Shown here one piece after another: positions 1-7,171 of a stretch of DNA of 10,111 nt. The position numbers and the translations under genes are program-made. The notes under the pieces were generated by a model. The model was not told where the DNA came from. It saw only the letters and a program-made list of their open reading frames with translations, and ran no database searches. Each line of letters starts with the position of its first letter. Positions within the stretch are counted from its first letter, which is position 1. Source of the stretch: Chloromonas sp. AAM2 (lineage: Eukaryota; Chlorophyta; Chlorophyceae; Chlamydomonadales; Chlamydomonadaceae); assembly GCA_004335635.1 (NCBI GenBank), contig QAXH01001403.1, forward strand, positions 1 to 10,111. Reading direction: 5' to 3'.

Positions 1-136
1 ACTGACTGCCAGGCTCCTGCATTATTATAACTTTTCGCTTTATGACTCATATTGATTGACTTTTGAGTTTTTTGGTCCCTGAATTGCGGGACACATCTCT
101 TATGCGCATTGCGCGCATCGACACGGATGTAAAAAG

Positions 137-163
137 ACAACAACAACAACAACAACAACAACA
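137..163. repeat. (CAA)n microsatellite, 9 units
   Basis: This is an uninterrupted ACA-phased trinucleotide run of 27 nt. A second run of the same length and orientation lies at 4261-4287 in intron 2 of the OPR gene. It is non-coding in both places as far as I can judge. Confidence 0.9.
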
Positions 164-462
164 GCATTGAATTTGCCGGGTGGTATCACCACTGTGATCC
201 AGGACCTGATTGCAATAGTCTACTTGACCCTGGCACAATACAGCAACCAAGGCTGCACGTGACACCAAAAGCAGAACGTTATTTGCAGTGGGCATTCAGC
301 CACTGGCCAGCTGGCCTGGTGCTGGGCTTGGAGGTGATATAATCACCTTTGTGTGAACTGCCCTCTTGTGCGAACGGCTTGCATATAACATCCATCATCA
401 TTAGCTTATCATGGTTCAACACACGGTACTGCAGGACCAATCAGCAAGGCGCTCAGCAGCAG

Positions 463-482
463 CCAATAGTTGCATATAAAAA
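463..482 (+). promoter_or_regulatory. Promoter-like CCAAT/TATA pair
   Basis: CCAAT at 463-467 is followed by TATAAAAA at 475-482 on the plus strand. The 10-mer TTGCATATAA at 470-479 also occurs at 379-388. The nearest downstream ATG (524) opens a frame of only about 35 codons rich in His and Ser, with no recognisable product. The motif pair may be fortuitous in this AT-richer stretch, or may serve a gene or non-coding RNA whose exons I cannot define. Confidence 0.2.
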
Positions 483-535
483 CAGGTCAATGTTGGATGC
501 GGCAGGCCCTGTAGTAGAGTCACTATGAATGGCAG

Positions 536-618
536 TCACACCATCTCACATTGTGTGGCTGCAGAGTGCCGTTCACACCATCACACTCAGTTGTCAGGTG
601 CTTATCACACCATCTCAC
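536..618. repeat. Three spaced copies of a 14-mer (TCACACCATCTCAC)
   Basis: Copies lie at 536-549, 573-586 (CACAC replaces CTCAC at the end) and 605-618, so the starts are 37 and 32 nt apart. Read on the minus strand each contains a GTGAGATGGTGTGA-like string, which offers both a splice-donor-like GTGAG and a TGA. The right-most copy contains the proposed stop codon (605-607) of the OPR gene, so this small repeat bears directly on where that gene ends. Confidence 0.75.
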
Positions 619-3600
619 CCTTCTTGGGCAGGTAGTCAGCCTCCCTTAGTTCAGACAACACTGACATGGCGTTGTTCATCAACTTCATCTGCAAGCCAGA
701 TCCAGCAGAGATCAGTTTCAAGTACTAAGAGACGACAAAATAACCCCAATTAATCAGGAGGCCTTCTGTCAACGAAGCTGCGTGGCTATTCAAACTGGCA
801 CTGGTACCACAATCAAGCTGCGAGAGATCACAGTCGTGCAGCAACATGCTCAACTAGTCTCTTGCTGGCATGCACATTGCCTACCTGGTATGCTGAGAAT
901 TCGTTGATGCACACGTTGCAGTAGGCGGTGTGCACGTCCAGCCAGCGCTGCCCCGGGTGGTACCTCACGTCGGCCAGGGCCACCAGGACGTCCACCAGGT
1001 CGGGGGGGGACAGGGAGGGGAAACGGGCGGCAACAGTGTCGGCTATGTCCTGCACGTGCACAGAAACGTTCATAGAAACGTTGATCTGGGCAGCCATGGA
1101 CATGGAATGTCTGCCAGGACAGGAAAGTGCACAACAGGCTCAGGTGCACAAACACATGTGAAGTGGCACCAAACGGCAGTACAAGCAGACTAGACCAGCA
1201 CCTGCGGTGCACCAAGCCACCGAGACCCCATGTGCATACCTTTACCTTGACAAACCTCACCAGAACCTCTAGAACCTTACGTCGGAAAGTTATACCTGTA
1301 GTACGTGAGCGTATCTGAGTAGCCAGCTGCGGTCCGGCCGCCAGGCCCTGGCCCCACTGCCACCCTGCGCCTCTGCCGGCCGCAGTAACCGACTAACCGC
1401 CCATAAAACCGCCACCAGTGAGGTGGGCGAGGCCTCGGTCACGCCGCGCTTGTGGAACTCCTCCAGGGCTAGGCTCACCCACGCCTGGAAACAAAAAAAG
1501 TCACACAAACGTTCACTGCTGTCAGTAGCATCCAGAGACTGACAGGTGGCTTGGATTGTCACCAGAGACCAAGACGGGAGACAGGGGCTCACAATACACT
1601 GCCCCCAGTGGTCGAGGTGCCTCACAGCGTTAAGTCGATGAATCACCTGCTATGCAATGATGGGGCCCACAAATACCCCAAGCCCGACTGATAGCAAGCC
1701 ATGAGACACGGCTGGATACCTTCCTGACCAACCAGCTCTGTGCCTCACCCGCTCAGGGGTGTGTCCCAGGTCCGCCAGCCCAAGCATCAGCACCGCAATG
1801 CTGCGACTGCTCATGGTGAGCAGGGACCGGGCAGCATGCCTGCGGAAGCATGCGTTGAGTGGGGACAGTGCGTGGTCGAGCCAGCCAAACGCTAGCTGTT
1901 GAGACGACAAGTGCATGTCGGACAAGGCCTCAGGTTCAGAGGTGCACCATGTGAAATAACAAGGTTTGGAGAAGCAGCACCAAAACACCCAGGTCCAGAC
2001 GCGTAGCCTGAATGCCCAGCCCCACGTCGCCTCACCCACCCGCACCTGCAGAACGTGTTGAGCCACTGGTTGGTGGGCTGGGCGGTCTGCCACACGGACA
2101 GGGCCCACATCAGGTTGGCGAACGGCAGACCCCGCGCACTCTGGAGCGCAAGCACACGGACAGAGCACAGCTGTATGCCCAGGCTTTGCTCGGGGAGGAC
2201 TGCTCAGTGGGGGCTAGAGCGGGAAGAGACTCAATCGGCACAACAGCAAGGACAGTCGGTGGCAGGTAAGGAGGCCTAGCAGTCGAAGCCAACATCCATG
2301 TGAACGTATGTATGGTGGCAATCAATGACTGACATGAATACCAAGCATTCGCTAGGACACAACTGGGTTACCTGTGGTACTGCCTTCATCTTGTTTATCA
2401 TGGCTCCCAGTGCTTCCTCCACCCAGAACCCCGGAGGCCTGTGCTGCAGACTGGCCAGCGCCCAGCACAGGGAGGCCAGGCCCATGGCGCTCATGCCGGG
2501 GAATAGCACCTGGGCACCACCCACACGTTGCATGGCATAGTCGGCATCAGGTTTGAGCTTTGAGGGAGGACAGCCTGGACAACATTCACAGAGTTGCATA
2601 ACATAGACGGCACTGATTGACTTTCTGAAAGCATCATGCTCTGCTTTGCTTGGCGGAACTGGACATGGGCAACAACCACAGCTTTCATATTGATGCACTA
2701 ATTGACTGTTGGGGCCACCATGTTCATGCTTTTCTTGGACGGCTGGGCCGCTTGGGCTGCAAGATTGCAAGCTGCAAAACCACTGTAAGCAGAAAGCGAT
2801 ATGATGAGGGTAATAATGATTGAAAACATGGTGCACCGGGTAAAAGAGCCGAGCAAGCAAGCATAATCATGGTGCTATGCTTGGTAACTGAATGTTATCG
2901 TTTTTGTGTGATGTTTCAAAAAGTCAAACTGGCCACGTGCCTCACCTGCGCCTCTATCATGAGCATCTCTGCCACCTCCCTGGGCACCGACACCCTCAGC
3001 ATGGCCAGCGCCCACCCCACGTTAACTACCCCCTGCGGGCCCAACTGCCGCGACACATGCCTGCAGATGACACTCAACATACAGCACGTGGCGAACTCCT
3101 TCTACTCATGCACACATAAGCCTAGCATAACCACAGAACGCATGGCACACACAGAGTGACTATTACACATGCCCTAGAACACCCAGAGCACAACACCTGC
3201 AACCAGAACTACTTGGAACTCCATTATCATCCCCCCGAAACAAAATAACATGATGAGAAAGTCGGGGCTGACACTACTGGTGCTTCGCAGAAGTACTGAG
3301 ACTTGTGAGGTTCGAGGTACACCTGAAGATTCCTTGGAGGTGCCCTGCTCCTCATGTTTTGGGTAGGCGTGTACCCTCCAGTTGTGTAAATTTTGGATTC
3401 AACTTCTATCTATCACGTTAGTGCATGCATGTGTGCGCGCATGTCACGATTACATTCTACTACTCTTCACGCCTTGAAGTTGCCTGCTGTTGCTCAGGGT
3501 TGTATCTATCACGTGTGTGCAGGCACGTGTGTTACACCTGCTGCTGCAACCACGTATCACGTGTGTGCCTGCATGCGTGTGTGAAGGTTTGTCGGTTTGC

Positions 3601-6600
3601 AAATACTAGTCCGTTACCTTAGGCGTGAGTAGAGGACTGTCAGCCATGGTTCGGCCGGTCTGAAGCCCCACCTCGCCAGGGCCCAGCAGCAGGCTGCACA
3701 GTCCACTGCACTGAACTCAACCATGACAATCCTGCGCAACCATCAAGGCACGACCCTTAGATAAGATTGGTACCACAACTTCATGGTACGGTGCACTCGG
3801 CAACGGGAAGGTCAAGTCGCATAAGGGCCGTTGATGGCTCGCAAAGGGCAAGCTTCCATGAAGCAAGCTTGTGCAACGGATAAAGAACTGGGCTGATTCA
3901 CGCACTTCCTTGCAAACTTTTCGTCAGCCCTTTGGGTTAGAGTAGCTGGTAGGCTGCTCCCGGCCAGGGCAAGTAGGAACTGTTTGAGTTTGGTAATGGA
4001 AGTAAATAAAAGGTGCTGATGGACCCCAGTACCTTGAGACATGCAGGAAGTACGAAATCCACTCCGGTCCCGGGTCGTGCCCCAGCTTGGCCACAGCCCA
4101 CGCCGTGTTGGCCAGCGCATGGGGCAAGGAGCGCAGCTGCTCCAACGCGCCTGACAGGCCCAGGTAAACGCACACCTGCACCACCACCAGCCGCAATATC
4201 CCTTCCCCCTTGCCCCCGCTGAGCAGTCCTCCCCGGACTTAAGGCCATGTAAACAAGTAAACAACAACAACAACAACAACAACAACATGCACACCTGCAC
4301 CACCAGCACTGCAGGAGACTGCAACCAAGCTGACCAATCAATGCAACGCAACGATGGGCGACCAGATGTCAGACAGGATACAGGAAAATATCGTGTCGAG
4401 GGCACTGTGACTCAATCAGGTGTACGTCTGCACATGGCATCACACTTGTGGTGGCCATGGTAGGTTCTTGATATCCAACCATGCACTGCGCGAGGAAGGC
4501 ATGAGATGGCGCAGCTGACATAAAGCACTGAGGTCACCCACACGTACAGTCACAGTCACAGTCACACCTTCAACACCCTCACTCCCACTCACACCCAGAT
4601 TTTACGTGAAGACAGTAAAGCTGAGGGCCAGGACGACCAATGTACTACGTGAGACAGCAAAATAAACTTTGCCAAAAGTGGAATTCTGGAATCCTGTCAC
4701 CCACCACTCTCACACACACACACACATACACTGTCACTCACACAGCCATGAGATGAGACTGCCCAACTGAGGTGAAGCACACACAAGCACCCATTCCCAC
4801 ATCCATGGCACCCACACCCGCACACCTTCTCTCCACCTATGCACCAACCCATGCACGTCCGCCATCCACACCCACACTCACACCCAAGCCCACGCACCTC
4901 CGCCACCACCCCCGTGCGCGCATAGCCCAGCTTGGCCAGGGCCGACAGCAGCTCGCTCAGGTCAACCGCCTGCAACCGCTCCAAACCGCCACGCATAACT
5001 GACAGCACCAGGCGGTCAGACAGCGCCGCCACGGCCTGTCGCTCACGCTCGGCCCTGCGTGAACGCATGCAAGGTCATCCCCTGCGTGAGTGCATGCAAG
5101 GTCATCCCCAACATTACTTGTGATTTCCTGCGACGAAGCTACCTGTGCTTTGCACACTTCTTGGTCATCCCCACCACTCTCGAAACCACCCTGGCTCCCC
5201 ACTCGTGATCCTGTAGCATTTGCCCACAGCACGGCGCAATCCCCTGACAATGCCACAAGGCACACAGGCACAGTCTCCTGGCCATTCCCATACACTGGCC
5301 AGCGTCCCCTGTTGGCCACCTGCCTGCCACCTGCCTCCACGCCAGCTTGGCTCAAGGGGGGCAACAGCCGATGACGGGAATGGCCAGGAAAACATGCCTG
5401 TATGCATTGCAACGTTTGTCAACTGCCGTGCTCCGCACAAATGCTACTGATTCATTAGCTTCATCCGTGGCTTGCTTCCATCTTGGCTGAGGGGTCTGGA
5501 CAACCTCCTATTGAACCCTCAAGAACACTGTTTGAAGCGATTCCGCAAGCCCATCTGTCCCTTGTGTCTGCTCGTCTATCATGCAAATTCACCCTGCAGC
5601 CAGCATCAAAACAAAATCCCTCCCGGTACCGCCCCACCCCCACCCTCTTTTGTTTGTTTGCAATACTCACATACGTGCAGCTCTTCCCTCCTCCTCCTCC
5701 TCCTCCTCCACCTCCTCAACACTACTTGTGTGCCATGCATTGCTAGCCGAAGCTCGGCCTGAGTCTGAGTCTGATTCGTTCCCCCCCGTGACAGAGCAGG
5801 CTAAGGCTGGCTGTCCCACACTGCTACTTGAGTCTTCAGGGCTTGCTGGCCGGCGGATGGGCTGGCTGGGCCTGGTCAGCATGTGTGTCATGTGACGTGA
5901 CGCCTGCCCGTTTCTCTGGTCGGTTTCCAGCAACCCTACACCCCATTGCTGAAAGACGTCTGGTGCGCCTGCACTGGCTGAACTGGTGTCTGTTGGTAAG
6001 TAGCCTGCTTGCACCGATTGGGATGATTGTGGTTGGGATGGCGGTTGAATTGGTTTGTTGGTTAGTGGTTGCGACGGTGAAGGCGGCACTGCCTGTGGTG
6101 TGCGGGTGGATGATGGCGCTGGTGGTTGTTGTGGCATGGAGGGAGGCTGAGCTGCCGCAAGTGGTCCGTTTCTTGCGTTGCCTGGCATGGGGTTCATGCT
6201 GGCAATGGATGGTGAGGTGGAGGCAGGTGGGTTGGATTGAGTAAGGGGTTGCGAAGGGGGGCTCGGTGGATGGGGAATGGATGACAGTGGACGCTGCATC
6301 ATGACAGATGCCATGACGGTGTGTGAGGGGTGCAACTGAGCAAGGCGGGCGAGGACAAGGATGGCATGCTGTGGCTTGAGGTTGTCAAGTGGTCGCTGGC
6401 CTGGCTGGTGCTGCTGGTTTGGGTGGTCCGTGTGCTGGGCATGCAGTTTTGATGCTTGCTGCTCGTGCCCAGGGGTTGGCAAGAGGTCAGATGAGCGCGA
6501 TGCAAGGGCTTGGGCCAGGTTTGCTAATTGCTGATGTGTCATGCAAGCATTGACAGATGCAAGCACATTTGTGTCTGATGGTTGCATTATGTCCGCTGTG

Positions 6601-6875
6601 AACGTGTTTGCAGTGTCATGAGGAAGCTCTCTCTGTAAGCGTCTGTCTGTAATGCTGTGTTCTCTGGGTTGGGGTCGTTGACTGGCAGGGCGTTGCCTCC
6701 TGGGACGTCCACCGCCCGCTCCAGATCCCTGTTCTCTGCTGGCAACTGAGCATCTTGATACCCGCACATGCCACTGTGTTGGTGGTGCAGCCAGCAGCCA
6801 AGCCAAGGCTCGTCGCGTTGATGCCGGACAGGCTGTGCGACATGGCGGCCACAGACCAGGGCCATGGCGGTTCAT
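605..6875 (-). CDS. Octotricopeptide-repeat (OPR) protein, predicted organellar RNA-binding factor
   Basis: This is a spliced gene with proposed exons, 5' to 3': 6875-5671, 5054-4898, 4175-4033, 3731-3618, 3060-2946, 2509-2372, 2140-2046, 1839-1749, 1484-1296, 1049-885 and 688-605. They join to 831 codons plus a stop. Every intron is GT-AG with acceptors GCAG or CCAG, and all phases match. The ATG at 6875 is the first after an in-frame TGA (6899-6897), although its upstream context is weak. Residues 1-50 are rich in Arg, Ala and Ser with hardly any acids, like an organelle presequence. Residues 195-300 are rich in Pro, Gln and Ser, and 386-396 form a Val/Glu tract. Residues 403-831 are OPR-like repeats. 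Family members in Chlamydomonas bind specific chloroplast or mitochondrial transcripts and control their stability, splicing or translation; the target here is unknown. No RAP domain is seen. The last exon, and hence the C-terminus, is the least certain part. FASTK-like helical repeats are the main alternative assignment. Confidence 0.82.
2191..2214 (+). repeat. 24-mer dispersed repeat, copy 1 (OPR intron 6)
   Basis: The core CGGGGAGGACTGCTCAG and the G-rich tail after it recur in inverted orientation at 4212-4235 with one mismatch over 24 nt. Weaker similarity extends about 12 nt further. This copy lies 51 nt upstream of the 3' splice site of the exon starting at 2140. Confidence 0.7.
3411..3583. 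repeat. Degenerate TATCACGTGTGTGC repeats in OPR intron 4
   Basis: Three related segments begin at 3411, 3507 and 3555, each starting TATCACGT and followed by a purine-pyrimidine alternating GTGTGC/GCATGC stretch. The first copy is the most diverged. The short plus-strand frames across them are alternating His/Val/Cys readings of this low-complexity DNA. The rest of this 557-nt intron shows nothing I can assign. Confidence 0.6.
4212..4235 (-). repeat. 24-mer dispersed repeat, copy 2 (OPR intron 2)
   Basis: This is the inverted partner of 2191-2214. It sits 37 nt upstream of the 3' splice site of the exon starting at 4175. Both copies therefore lie just upstream of an acceptor of the same gene but point in opposite directions, which fits a small mobile-element remnant or a fortuitous G-rich repeat better than a conserved splicing signal. 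Confidence 0.7.
4261..4287. repeat. (CAA)n microsatellite, 9 units
   Basis: This pure 27-nt run lies inside OPR intron 2, between the two copies of the duplicated 3' splice-site sequence. It has the same unit and orientation as the run at 137-163. Confidence 0.9.
4546..4882. repeat. CA-rich low-complexity part of OPR intron 2
   Basis: The stretch includes a (CAGTCA)n run at 4546-4566, a (CA)8 run at 4711-4726 and many CACAC/CCCAC segments up to 4882. It makes up about half of the 722-nt intron (4176-4897). Short frames on either strand here are artefacts of base composition. I see no other feature in it. Confidence 0.7.
5055..5108 (-). repeat. Tandem 27-bp duplication of a 3' splice site
   Basis: Units 5055-5081 and 5082-5108 match at 25 of 27 positions. 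On the minus strand each unit ends in a CAG acceptor. The proximal one (CAG at 5057-5055) is the proposed acceptor for exon 2 of the OPR gene, giving a phase-2 join that yields Met402. The distal acceptor would add 27 nt and keep the frame, but would introduce a TGA as the second full codon. Confidence 0.85.
5213..5447. repeat. Long imperfect inverted repeat (hairpin) in OPR intron 1
   Basis: The left arm (5213-5289, 77 nt) and right arm (5376-5447, 72 nt) are inverted copies separated by an 86-nt spacer. Exact blocks from the loop outward include GGGAATGGCCAGGA (14 nt), TGCCTGT, GCCGTGCT and CAAATGCTAC, separated by mismatches and one gap of about five nt. The element lies wholly within the 616-nt intron 5055-5670. 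It could be a MITE-like foldback element or a hairpin small-RNA precursor. Confidence 0.75.
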
Positions 6876-7171
6876 CAGTGTGTGCGGTTGCACTTGTCAG
6901 GGTCACGACAGGTGTGCACTGCCCGCCGTCACCAAGACAGCCGCGCAAGGGTTTTAAGACGTTGCAAGAAAAGTGTCCGACTTCCTTTTGTGGCCTTGAG
7001 GCCACGGCACACCCAGCATAGAACGCAATCCAACAAAGCAGCAACAGATCACATCTGTAAAGTGTCAAATCCAACCTACAGTCTTCTATCCTTTTTCGCA
7101 CGATATTGGACGGAGTGAGAAGTCTCAGCCTTCTGTGCAGTCCAATTCCCTCTGTCAGTAGTCCAGTCAAT
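6876..7171. promoter_or_regulatory. Divergent intergenic region, candidate bidirectional promoter
   Basis: These 296 nt separate the ATG of the minus-strand OPR gene from the ATG of the plus-strand IF-3 gene, so both 5' UTRs and at least the core promoters should lie here. A near-perfect palindrome GTGGCCTTGAGGCCAC (7-bp arms, 2-nt centre) sits at 6990-7005, not far from the middle. No canonical TATA box is clear on either strand; a TTTTAA at 6952-6957 (TTAAAA on the minus strand) is the closest. Transcription start sites cannot be placed from sequence alone. Confidence 0.6.

Larger units (their letters stand above)
1..604. other. Non-coding flank, probable 3' UTR and downstream of the OPR gene
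   Basis: I find no convincing gene here. Open frames on either strand are short and repeat-driven; the minus frame over 47-295 encodes a run of cysteines only because it reads through a CAA/TTG microsatellite. The right part directly follows the proposed stop codon of the minus-strand OPR gene and should contain its 3' UTR. I did not find the TGTAA polyadenylation signal typical of volvocalean algae on the minus strand (it would read TTACA on the plus strand), so the transcript end is undefined. A further 3' exon of the OPR gene beyond this region cannot be excluded. Confidence 0.5.
4170..4306 (-). repeat. Duplicated 3' splice-site sequence in OPR intron 2
   Basis: The plus-strand string GCACACCTGCACCACCA occurs at 4170-4186 and again at 4289-4305. 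On the minus strand the first copy is the acceptor I use (CAG at 4178-4176, exon starting 4175). The second is an identical CAG at 4297-4295, lying 119 nt further upstream and followed immediately by the TTG microsatellite. Because 119 is not a multiple of three, use of the upstream copy would shift the frame. Confidence 0.7.
885..5054 (-). other. OPR repeat array (about ten repeats over ten exons)
   Basis: Each repeat carries a W-A-L-A-x-L-G core (or a variant) followed by P-x-x-x-W. Taking the first core residue as a marker, the repeats sit at residues 439, 480, 518, 556, 594, 636, 675, 714, 772 and 812; the last falls in the final exon, just outside this span. Spacings are 41, 38, 38, 38, 42, 39, 39, 58 and 40. 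The PGPEW at residues 489-493 closely matches the PPPEW signature of OPR repeats; related Trp residues are at 531, 607, 650, 740 and 785. The 58-residue spacing reflects a Gly/Ala/Arg-rich insertion near residues 723-736. Two poorer copies may lie in the N-terminal exon near residues 112-132 and 163-193. Such repeats are predicted to form helix pairs stacked into an RNA-binding superhelix. Confidence 0.8.

Noticed and set aside
47..295. Minus-strand frame with a run of about ten cysteines
   Set aside because: The cysteines come from reading the TTG microsatellite as TGT codons. The frame has no conserved motif, no splice context linking it to the OPR gene that I trust, and no neighbour to support it.
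2036..2140. Alternative GTGAGG donor for OPR exon 7, ten bases after the chosen one
   Set aside because: It gives phase 0, whereas the next exon's acceptor at 1839 needs phase 2. The chosen GTGCGG donor at 2045 fits the phase and keeps a 39-residue repeat spacing.
2012..2269. Plus-strand frames antisense to OPR exons (also 928-1193, 4013-4222 and 5090-5374)
   Set aside because: These shadow GC-rich coding exons or CA-rich introns of the minus-strand gene and have no family resemblance.
3061..3108. Open-frame extension upstream of OPR exon 5 that reads like a helix
   Set aside because: All acceptors that would include it are phase 0, while the preceding exon ends in phase 2. The GCAG acceptor at 3061-3063 gives the right phase and exactly 38-residue spacing.
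3850..3872. Small palindrome around two HindIII-like AAGCTT sites
   Set aside because: The short nested arms are expected by chance in several kb of intron and lie at no boundary of interest.
5828..6244. Plus-strand 138-codon frame that looks like a hydrophobic membrane protein
   Set aside because: It is antisense to the Pro/Gln/Ser-rich first exon of the OPR gene. Reading such codons backwards gives Trp, Val and Leu, which explains the apparent membrane segments.
7106..7171. In-frame TTG start extending IF-3 by 22 codons
   Set aside because: Nuclear algal genes rarely start at TTG, and ATG 7172 has A at -3 and begins a good transit-peptide-like sequence.
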